Part shown: one piece after another, positions 1 to 10,200 of the stretch
Layout: the number at the start of each line of letters is the position of its first letter
Numbering within the stretch: the first letter of the stretch is position 1
Assembly: GCA_004026145.2 (NCBI GenBank)
Contig: CP034990.1
Span: forward strand, 5,518,976-5,582,975
DNA: 64,000 bases
Source of the DNA: Takifugu bimaculatus
Lineage: Eukaryota; Chordata; Actinopteri; Tetraodontiformes; Tetraodontidae
Reading direction: 5' to 3'
Notes under the pieces: generated by a model
Told to the model about the DNA's origin: nothing
The model's input: only the letters and a program-made list of their open reading frames with translations
Databases searched by the model: none
Program-made: the position numbers and the translations under genes

Positions 1-447
1 CAGTAGCAGCAGTAGCAGGACAGTAGCAGTAGCAGAACAGTAGCAGCAGTAGCAGGACAGTAGTAGCAGCAGAACAGTAGCAGCAGTAGCAGTAGCAGCA
101 GTAGCAGTAGCAGCGGAACAGTAGCAGGACAGTAGCAGTAGCAGAACAGTAGCAGCAGCGGAACAGAAGCAGCAGCAGAACAGAAGCAGAACAGTAGCAG
201 CAGCAGCAGAACGGAAGCAGCAACAGAACAGTAGCAGCAGTCGAACAGAAGCAGAACAGTAGCAGCAGCAGCAACAGAACAGTAGCAGCAGCAGAACAGA
301 AGCAGCAGCAGCATCAGAACAGTAACAGTAACAGCAGCAGCAGCAGCAGCAGCATCAGAACAGTAACAGCAGCAGCAGAACAGAAGCAGCAGCAGCATCA
401 GAACAGTAACAGCAGCAGCAGAACAACAGTAGCAGCAGCAGCAGCAG
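1..447. repeat. CAG/GTAGCAG-rich tandem array
   Basis: Irregular array of CAG, TAG and ACAG-type units such as cagtagcagcagtagcag, with interspersed GAACAG and CATCAG variants. It is cut by the window edge, so its true length is unknown. All forward frames meet stops soon (TAG within the unit), so it does not look like a polyglutamine coding tract. Confidence 0.9.
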
Positions 448-1111
448 GTGTAGCTGAGGTGCGGCTCAGTGCAGCAGAGCTGCTGCTCCCTCCTCCACCA
501 ACATTCATCTGGGAGGAGAACATCTGGGGTCTGACAGCCGTGGGGATTACAGCCTTTATAATTCAGAGCTGAGGAACAGACAGATGATCAAAGATCCAGA
601 TGCTAGTGAAGATCAGGCACATCTGGTGGACACTTGTGTTCAAGGGTCACCTGCCTCACTCAAACAGGAAGCTGCTGAAACAGAGCTCTAACCCAAATGT
701 AAACAACATAAACACATATAAAAGAGGTTTGGAGTAAATAAACTGGTAGATGAGGCTGAGAGGGCGTCCTGCAGTCGCCGGGTGAGAGGCAGGAACACAC
801 CCGGGACAGGTCACCAGACCTTCAGAGGACACACACCCACACACACCCACACACACTATTCATCAGTCAACCGAATGTTTGGTTTCTGACTGCCAGAGGA
901 AAGGGAATTCTACTTTCATGCTTTATTTTATCTACAGTCGACATAACGGCGGTGTCTTTCTTCCATGATGATGAGACCTAATTGAGGGATAAATGTGTTT
1001 ATGTCTCAGTTATGTGCCATATGGTAAATTATGTAAACGTTAATATAAAATAATAATTGAAACACGACTGACGCAGAAGGCTGTTGTTAGTGATTGCAGT
1101 ACTATAAATGA

Positions 1112-1124
1112 CCAGCAGATGGCA
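1112..1124 (+). promoter_or_regulatory. CTCF-like core motif
   Basis: CCAGCAGATGGCA fits the CTCF core consensus CCASYAGRKGGCR at every position. It lies in gene-free DNA left of the nested transposons. A motif match alone does not show binding. Confidence 0.3.
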
Positions 1125-1273
1125 ACAGGCAGGATTTTATTTTCCAGTTCATAAAATAAAGAGATGGAGAGAGGCAACAATATGATTAAATAAAAGACAT
1201 ATTAGCAATAAAATAAGAAATTAAAAAAGATGTAAACACAATTTCATATATCTAAATATATGCATAAAATGTA

Positions 1274-2418
1274 CAGTGGGACCTCTACTTACGAATTCAA
1301 TTCGTTCCAGAAGTTGCTTCGTAACCTGAAAATTACGCAAGTAGAGACGCGTTTTCCATGTAAATGCCCTAATCTGTTCCAAGCCCCCAAAAATTCGGAC
1401 ATCATTTTTTTTTTATAAATCATAAAAATGCATCAAAACATGTAACAAATACATGTTACAATTAGATTGCCGCACAATAAATGTAGGAATTCAGTGCAAG
1501 GCTTCTCCAGGAACAAAATGAACTGTATTACAGGCTAATCTTACATTAGCTGTCATTACTAGCAACGAACGTTAACACTTGTGGTAACACCGCCATCTAA
1601 TGGACAAACATACAAACACCCACAATAAATAAAAGTTAAACGAAGACGACGCTGGGATACACACAAACATGTACAGATTGACGTCCCTCGTAGCCAATGG
1701 GATGCCAGGAGATGCTAGGCCAGGCATGTCCAAAGTCTGGCCCGGGGGCCAATCACGGCCCGCAATAAGATTTCATACGGCCCGCAACTTGAGTCTTACA
1801 ATGTATTATTTATGGCCCGCTGGCACTAACAGAATAAATAAATCACTAAAATGTAATTCCTCCTTTCTTGTAGATCTTGTAAAGGACAAGAGCAAAATTT
1901 ACTTGTTTTAAACTTGAATGATAACAGACAACTTTGCATTACATTTATCAAACTCATGGAAATTTAAGGTATTCCATACAGTTCAGTGTTCAATGTTATC
2001 TTTTAGAGTTGTTCACGTCTGCCTGAGTGGCTTATATTTGGTTACACTGCCATTTGAAAAATAAAGAGAATTGTGACAATGAAAATTGTTGTATATTAGT
2101 GTACATTTGCATGTAACTTTTCTGGTTAAAAAAACATCAGAAGGATCTTCTGGCCCCCGGGCATCTTCACGTTATCAAATCTGGCCCTCTTTGCAAAAAG
2201 TTTGGACACCCCTGTGCTAGGCGATAGCCAATGGCAGAGCAGCTACAAGCATGTTTGCGTTCGCTGAACTCCACAAGCTGCGAGTAGCAACGGTAGCGTG
2301 TTTTTGCCTTTCGTATCCTGAAATTTCTTTCGTAACAAGAGGAAATATTTTCCCGTTGAGACGCTTCGTAACCTGAAAATTTCACATGTAGAGACATTCG
2401 TAAGTAGAGGTCCCACTG
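1274..2418. mobile_element. Non-autonomous Tc1/mariner-superfamily element (pogo/Tigger-like)
   Basis: The ends are inverted copies of CAGTGGGACCTCTACTTACG, followed inside by the partly symmetric 'ttcgtaacctgaaaatt' sequence. A TA dinucleotide flanks each side (1272-1273 and 2419-2420), as expected for Tc1/mariner target duplication. No transposase frame is visible. About 640 bp belong to this element; the rest is a nested hAT insertion. Assignment to pogo/Tigger rests on the style of the ends and is an inference. Confidence 0.8.
1721..2214. mobile_element. Non-autonomous hAT element nested inside the Tc1/mariner-type element
   Basis: Begins CAGGCATGTCCAAAGT and ends with the inverse of CAGGGGTGTCCAAACT. 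An exact 8-bp direct repeat, TGCTAGGC, flanks it (1713-1720 and 2215-2222), which is the hAT target-duplication length. The interior holds the 'ggcccgcaa' and 'gggccagatttgataacgtgaag'-type sequence familiar from short vertebrate hAT relics, with no transposase frame. Confidence 0.85.
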
Positions 2419-3517
2419 TATAATATATGTCTCAGTGTGGTGCTGAATCTCCTCCGGCTACAATCTTCAACACTGGACATGGTATTTTTCATGAATTATT
2501 CATTTACACATGCTACAGCTAACACAGAAAATATAAATATGCTGGTAAAATGAAACAGAGAGATACAGTGTTCCTTAGATGAATTTCTTTTGAGGAGTAA
2601 TTAGTCTTTCTATTCAAATCCACGATGTAAAATCTGAATGTATGGATGTCTGAAACATCGGTGCTACTACAGGTGACTTTATGTTACAGGTATTGTGTGT
2701 GGAGTTGGTGACAGGGGGGAAAAAAAGAATAAATATCTCCTCCGGAGCTCCTGGAAGTCTCTGGAGGCACTGAAGAAGTCAGCAGTAAGACAGGAATCAA
2801 ACCTTATCAGCATCTGCTCTTCCGCAGCATGTGGAGAATACAAAGCAGCGGATCAGAGGACCAGAGACAGACTCATCCTCCGTCTGGGGCTGAGAACCTT
2901 GGCTTTTAAACTGACCTCGACTTCAATGGTCAAAGAAGAAAGCCGGAATTTAAGTCAACTGTAAATGGACCTGTACTCACAGGTCTACTCGCATTCATAC
3001 ACTGGAGACAAATACTGTAACAATAACAGTTGTAGCAACAATAACCCTTGCTAGCTAACGAGAGGACCGCCTGTCCTCCCATCAGCCACCACCAGGGTGC
3101 TCCAGAGCTGTGCCGGTTTGAGTCGTTGATGCGGCAGCGCTCTCAATCCAACCTACTCGTCCCAGATCGCAGCGTCGACAGACGCTTGTCTTTCATGGGA
3201 GGGCTGGAGGCCAACAGAAGCGGTTCCTGATGCCTCCAAAACCCTTCATCCGCGGCCTCGGCTGCTAGCAAAGTTTGGTTGTAATAGCCGGGTTTCAACC
3301 CATAGGTGACGCCACTCTTTTATGTTTACAGCTAAATGCGCCAAATAGAAATCCTGAAATGTCAAATGTCAGACTCAATCAACAACACTACTAACACACC
3401 ACAACACATGTTTTCAACAGAAAAAACAGTGGTTGTGGGGTTTAGTTAGTCTTTAACCAGAAAGGTGGACATAAAGGTTACAAATAATCTTGGCTTCTTT
3501 GAACAGTTAATGTCAGC
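2419..3517. other. Gene-free stretch left of cep89
   Basis: Both strands were searched for a terminal cep89 exon encoding the conserved 'ELEVIWE'-type stretch and none was found. Only short frames without recognisable protein similarity are present. The plus-strand frame ending at 3230 was noticed but not assigned. Confidence 0.5.
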
Positions 3518-3579
3518 ATACATATATAGATGGATCCATGTATATATAAATATATACATGGATCCATCTATATATGTAT
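3518..3579. repeat. Perfect 30-bp inverted repeat with 2-nt spacer (AT-rich palindrome)
   Basis: Arms 3518-3547 and 3550-3579 are exact reverse complements around a central AA. The core contains TGGATCCATG in each arm. The DNA could extrude as a cruciform with almost no loop. Confidence 0.95.
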
Positions 3580-3705
3580 TTATACATGTATTTATACATG
3601 TATTTATACATGTATCCATGTATATATGTGTATTTATACATATATACATGTATCCATGTATATATGTGTATTTATACATATATACATGGATCCATGTATC
3701 CATGC
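3580..3705. repeat. AT-rich tandem repeat of CATGTATTTATA / ATCCATGTATATATGTG units
   Basis: Several tandem copies of a 12-bp unit (catgtatttata) are followed by two copies of a unit of about 37 bp containing catgtatccatgtatatatg. It is continuous with the palindrome on its left and shares the same words, so both probably grew from the same local duplications. Confidence 0.85.
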
Positions 3706-4070
3706 CACTGGTGGTTATTTTCATACTATTCCCAACTTTTCCATTGGAAATGTGAGACCAACTCAACTAGAACCGTCATTCTGCTTCATGTAACAGCGTA
3801 AATCCTCTATTTTAAAGTACATGATAACCATGCACGATCCTATTTTTGAAAGAGACAACTCATTTCTTCAGAATTAGGAGGGACAGAGGTGGCGGAGATC
3901 TGTTCATCATTATGAAGTCAGTGAACCCACATCATCTCATCCCATCAGTCACACATTTGCAGCCTATTCTCCAGTCACTTCCTGCCTGTCTGCCTCCTGC
4001 GGTCTCTCCTCCGCTCTCTCCCTCTCCCTCTCTCTCCTCCCTTTGTCTCCTGCTCTCTCTCCCCTCCTAC

Positions 4071-4219
4071 CTTTTAGACTGCAGCAGCCTCTCCTCAGCC
4101 TCCTGCCGTTCCCTTAACAGTCGCTGCAGGTGAAGAATCTCCCTCTGGTAGGAGGCTGTTCTTCCCTCCACTTCCTCCTCCAACGCCGCCAGTCTCGTGG
4201 ACGCCTGCTTGCGGTACAC
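4071..4219 (-). CDS. cep89: cep89 coding exon 16 (residues 624-673)
   Basis: Encodes VYRKQASTRLAALEEEVEG and TASYQREILHLQRLLRERQ, matching the human region before the C-terminus. The donor GTAGGA leaves 2 nt; without splicing, translation stops at the next codon. Confidence 0.85.
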
Positions 4220-7200
4220 CTGCACATACATGCGGAGGCATGACGCGGAGTGTTGCTATGAGGGAAGCTTTACATGAAGGACAGTGCAGCAGAGACAACT
4301 GGAGTAGAGGAAGGGGATTCACGCACACAGGGACAAGGTGAGGAGCACTCGCACCGATCTGCAGATATTCTACAGTCATGCTCGGGGGGGCATTTACAGG
4401 CTGTGTACATGTGACAGGAAACACTTCTGATAAAGTCTGAAGTTGTTCTTTTAGAGCTGCAGTCAGAAACAGGCACAGCGTCACTCCTACAAGTGGAATA
4501 GACGCTAATGTGCGCTGGAGCAGCCGACCTGACACAAATCAACGCGCCTGACGGGGGGGCCTAAAATCGAATCGATGAGGAATAACAGAAACCAGAGCCT
4601 GGGAATATGATGGGCTGTTCCTGTGCTGCGTGGTGCAGGTCTGCTGATTAATAGACACGGTCTGTCACAGTGACATAATAAGTGCAACATTTCCCTTCAG
4701 TCTACATCCTCTCAGATTATCAAGCTGTCTTGTCCAGATATGAGACATCCTGCTCTACAAAGCAAACAGATAAGGCGGGTTTATCTACAGGATAAGGCTG
4801 CAATTCTGTTCTGGAGCAGGAGCTCGCTGTTTCTCTTTTTAAGCTGATAAATTGTGATATCAGGGGGGTATTCTGCCTGTTACTACGGCATAAAGCAACT
4901 GTAAATCTCTGAGTGATCAATAACAGAAGACAGTCGGATGCGTGATGGAGGTTGACCTGCTCCGTTAGAGGAAACAAGCGGACTGCTAAACACACCAGTT
5001 ACATTCGCCAAGAACCTCTGAGACCGTCTTTGTTCACTCGTCTTTCCCCACAAGCACCCATTTAATTTCCTTTGTGCTTTAAAAAATACAAAAACGGCAT
5101 TTGATAATTGCTTGTAGCCTCTTTTTTTCCTGTGGGGATGTTGTGGAGTGCCCAAAAACACATGAAGAGGTTTAATTAGAGGATATTGAGCTGTCAAACA
5201 GAGACGATCATTTTGTGATGGAAAACCAGTTTTAGAGGTTTGTAATAATTGTAGTTTTCCATCCACCCCTGGTCTATCAGACAGGGGTGCGTTCAGAGCT
5301 GCTCCCAACGCCTAATTTCTTTTAGGTGTTCGGTTCAAACTGAATTTTCTCTGTGTCCTAAAAAGGTTCGGTCCTATTCTGGGGACATCTGTGCTCGATA
5401 TCGAATGCCACTGGTACTTTCTTCAGAGAACAAAACTCTTAAGAGCAAAATGTGTCAAGCTTGGCCCGAATCTCTCTCTACCCCCCAGGGAGGCAGCAGG
5501 ATGCCAGCATCAGCCCTGGCGAAGTGGTGACATTTAGCCTTACAGCAAGGCGAGCTGAGCTGAGCAGTAACAAAAATACATTTACCCTCCATGCTGCAGG
5601 CCAGAGGCTGGCTGCCCTTCAACACAGCAGCCGCAAATACTCGGAGCTCTCGGGAAGATTTATTCGGTCTACGGGGTTAATCAGGGCATCGATAAAACTG
5701 GCTACAAATGTATTAATCACAATTACCTCTAAATATCCACGCTAACCTGCCCTCCAGTCACTAAAACTGATAAAATACTAGGGGCATTAGAAGGGTTAGG
5801 GGCTACATCAGCTGTTGGCTTCGTGGCCTTTATACTTTTATTCCTAATTTATTGCTTGATCATTTCACCTGCTTGATAATTTGGCAGCCCAAATTGCTTT
5901 CCCCCCCCCACCAAACCGTTTCATTTCCTCTTTACTCTTAAGGCGAGATCATTTCTGTCTTGTCTTATCTTGATGCAGCCTTTGCATTGGTTGACGGAAC
6001 TTGCAGTTGGCTTTCTTTGAAAGGGTGACCTTTTCAAATGTCGGCTTTGAAAGGTCCAACTCTTCACAGGTGTGATGTCTCACTTATCCTCCGCGTGGAG
6101 CTACACAGCCTCTACGTGTGAACGTTCCAACATTTAATCAGTCTGTCCATCAGTAATAATGGGCAACAGTCATCCCGCAGACGCTAAGCTAGTCAATGCA
6201 CCAACCGTGTTCGTGTGAATATGAAGCTTTTTCAAGGAAACCTACATCAAATGCCACAAAACCATGAGGTGTGCTCCAAGATTCCAGGCTCGATTCCAGC
6301 TGGAGTCTGTTCTGTCTCTTTAATGTCTGTGCTGTCCAGCAAACCCAGTTATCGTGAGGCGGCCAACGGTGCCAGACAACAGACTCGAACAAGCTCAGGC
6401 TCGCCGGCGCGTGAAACATAACAGAACCTAGTGGATGTGCCGATCTAGCAAGTGATCAAGTAACCTGGCGACCGATCGAGTGATCCAGCAGATTTTCAGT
6501 CACTTGAGTGGTTCTATTAAAGGCACTAAAGCAGGGAAAGTAAAAAATATAGGGTAAAGTGTGTAATGTTGTGATCTTCTTCAGAGATTTTTTTTTTTTT
6601 TTTAAATTCTGTAGTGGTGGCTGCGATATTTAAAATTGACAGAGACCTGATCTATATTTTCCACTCATGCGTGAGTGACTTTTCATTATCCACACTCTTC
6701 GTGATGACAGAATTATGGACCAAACATGGAATAAATGTCAGCTGTGACAACACGAATGAGGAAATTCCAGGGAGATCTCGGGAAACCGGGCTAGCCTTAG
6801 CTGCCATCCTGTCTCCAGATAACAGAAAGACCATTTAAGCGCACCACAGAATCAGAACATAAGGGCTGGTGGTCAGAAGACTGTTATCAGCTGGTTGACA
6901 GCTGCTTGCTTGTCAGGTCACACAGACCTTTTCATGGCCTCACTGATTCAGGTTTGGGCTTTGGCTCAAGCACTCCACAACATTCACTCCATCCTAGTAT
7001 CCATTCTGTTTCATCCTCCCACTAATCTTTAGCGTTCTGGGTTCCCCGAATCAGTTTAAAAGTGGATAACACAATCAATGGATTGACCAAAGAGAAATAG
7101 TGTTTTTCTTAATCGCGTCTTTTTATTTCCCTCCCCAGAACATGACTTGAAGATGAAATGTGCACAGACTGACATCGAGGAGGACTGCCCCCCACCAGAT

Positions 7201-10200
7201 GAAATAGAATGTAAAATCTGCTACCAACACTACAATGCCTACAAACGCAAGCCGAAAATCCTGGACTGTCTGCACCGAGTTTGCACCCAGTGTCTCAACA
7301 AGATCCTGGACGTTGCTGAAGGAGCGGGATTCATTTTGTGCCCCTTTTGCAGACATCAGACACCAATCACGGATTCGGAGGTGTCGGCCCTGCCCGACGA
7401 CGCCAACATCATGTCCCGCCTGGCCATGCAGGAGAAGTCCTGGAGCTCTGACCACACTGGGGAGGTGCTCTTGACTCCAAAGAGTTTCTCCTCCTCCAGC
7501 CCATCTCCAGACTCCTCCAGCTGCCTGGTCATCACTATGACAGAGGAGCAGCGGGACTCGCAGCACGCCCCTCGACAAAACTCTGCCATCTATCCCGAGC
7601 AGAGCCTGGAGTCTGTATCGGTGGGCTCCGACGGGCACGTCGACCAGTATGCCACGTCAAAGTTGTGCCATCACGTCCCGCGCACCCTCGTATGGTTGCT
7701 GGGTTTCCTGTATTTTGGCTCACTGCCTCTAGGAATCTATTTGTTGGTGTTACAGAAAGTGACACTGGGCATTGTGAGTGTTAGCTTGGTGCCCACGAGC
7801 CTCACCGTCTGCCTGGTCTACGAGTTCTGCAGCGTTTGTGTGAGGGCGTGCGTGACAGGGGCTGACAGCATACTGGAGTAGACCCTGATGTGTCTCAAGC
7901 TCTCCTCCTCGGAGGCCTGCCTGTGTTGTGTTGGGACTTCTGTGTGTATCCTCTCCGTGTTGTGTTTTACGTATGACCGTAACCTACTGTATCAATTAAA
8001 AAAGCAGAGCTAACAGCACAGAAGAGTCCTGGACCCTCGCCACGATCACCCAAAACACTCACGTTGTTTTTTTTAAGGTATTCTGGTTCCCATTTAGGGT
8101 GAATTCATCTGTTGAGTCTAATTTATCTCTACTAAGCAATATGTGGCAAAGCACATGGGCACACAGTAAATATGTGCTTGTTAAATTAAGTAAATTGCAA
8201 CAAGGATAATAGCGTCGACTGTATGTACACGCTGCTGTGAAGAAATGATAGCCAGTATTAGGATTTACTGAATTCTACATTTCTTATATAGAAATTCAAA
8301 GCTATTATTTATTAACCTTCTCTAACCCGACTTTAGGCGTGAATGGCAGTCCATCATGTAGCATCGCGCCCATCTGATGTACAGAACACGGCCCCTTTTT
8401 TTGTATTTACTGTAAATGTATGTGCTACGCATAATATGAACGTAGATAACGTAAAGAAAGTTAAATGGAATTTTCAATAAAACTTACTCCAACTTTATAC
8501 ACTACCTCACTTTTTTGTGTCTAAAATTTATTCTTTACATTAAAAGTAGGCAAAGTGGCCCGAGGACTCATGATTAAAGGCAACTGTGTCCTTTGTATTT
8601 ACTTGTATTACAAATGACATTTCTCTATGGCCAATTACCAATTTGTAACTTCTTGGCAGTTAAAAATTAAGTAATTTCAAGCATATTTTGACAAAATCAT
8701 TGATCTGAGAGACATTTTAAACATTTTGGTTCTTTCTTTCTCTGCCTGTGACCTCGTGAGCAAAGCTTTGCCATGAACGCCCCTCTGGAGATTACAGAAA
8801 TGATGAAATTTTCCCTTAAATCAGTACTCCTTTTAAGCCTTTCCTTTTATTCCACTTTGCCGACAAGTGAATCTGCAACTATTTTAATGAATGCATATTC
8901 GGATCGATGATATATTTTTATTCACAACCCTGCTCAAATATACGATTGAAAACTTGCGACTTCTGAATAAAACAACCCAGAGGATTGATAAATGAGTCTG
9001 TAATTATAAAAATAAGTCTGAGTCTTTATGAAAAATCCCAATGGCTGTCAGTTAATAACAAATTAGTGGCGGGAGACTTCCACAAGCATTAATTCTGTCT
9101 GTAAAGTCTAGAAGAACAGCGGATATATACAGGATTAAACACAACAGCAAACACTGCGCAGCCACAAATACATAAGGCATAAATGAATGACTCCATTACA
9201 AAGGCATTCAGAGCAGTTTCTGCTGTTCCAGGAAGTATCTGAGTGTAACACTGACTAAAAGCAGCCAAGTGTGTGTGTGTGTGTGTGTATCTTTGTGCGC
9301 GTGCGTGTGTGAAAGCCTGCATGCAATAATCAAGTTCCCTCCATGAAAGACTGACCTATTATTAAATGATCACAGAGCTGTAATTGGATAAGATCACTCT
9401 ATAAGGAACTTCATGCGCAATTTTGGACTAACAATGATGTATTAAAAAACTGAAAATAAAGGGAGGGTGTAAACAAAGGTGCCTTTGTCTCCGCTGTTGT
9501 TTTAACCCTTGGCAACTGCAGTGAGGTCACCCTTTATATGACAACAAATCCATCCCAGCCCTGCTAGACTTGATTAGAGCTTGGTAAGACTGTCAGGTTT
9601 TAAGATTAGTAAATCTAAACATTCCATTATGTTATTTATCCAAGCAGACAGGGAAAATCCAACTAATGTAGTTGCAGAATTTAAGGTTGATTGCTTCACT
9701 GATTTAAGCATTCAAATTGTTGCGTTGCTATAAAAATGATAGACTAGGTATGCGAGAGGTCTCCAAATGTTTAGATAAATGCTTTACCAATCTGGTTATT
9801 GGGGGAATAAATACTCTTAAATGATTGCTCATTCTAGACTGTTGTGTTTACTTCGAATTCTACCTCTGCCAACAACAAGCCATTTATTTTGGCAGCCGAC
9901 GATGCTCTTCATCAAGGTTTTATGGAACAATGGACGCCTCAGGCTGCACCCGCCACTGTTGTACTTCGCTTTATGATAGAGGAGGGCGTAAATGCCCAAA
10001 CCCACTATGGTGCTAGTGTGTGTCACAGCTGAGAACACTGATGTTCCACTGCTCAGAGGAGAATGTGCCATCATGAAGAGGGTGGATGGTTATACACTGA
10101 GGCTGCCTTTGCCCATTTACCTGTACTCAGCTCATTTTAAGGAAATCCTAAATAATGCTATGGCTTAAAATATGATTAGTGTGTGGCAGCAAGTTAATGA

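Noticed and set aside
458..691. Plus-strand open frame ending ...LKQEAAETEL
   Set aside because: It looks protein-like but has no start, no recognised family and no clear partner exon; it could be the last exon of a gene to the left, but nothing here supports that.
3048..3230. Plus-strand frame ending RRLSFMGGLEANRSGS
   Set aside because: Tested as a terminal exon and as antisense cep89; neither strand gives a match, and no donor-acceptor partner is visible.
3465..3801. Several overlapping long frames rich in Tyr, Ile, Met and His on both strands
   Set aside because: They are translations of the ATGTATATA repeat and palindrome, which lack stops by composition.
7142..7152. Upstream ATG and an upstream TTG in frame with the rnf182-like gene
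   Set aside because: The ATG at 7142 stops after two codons, and a TTG start is not expected in a vertebrate; the ATG at 7153 is the sensible start.
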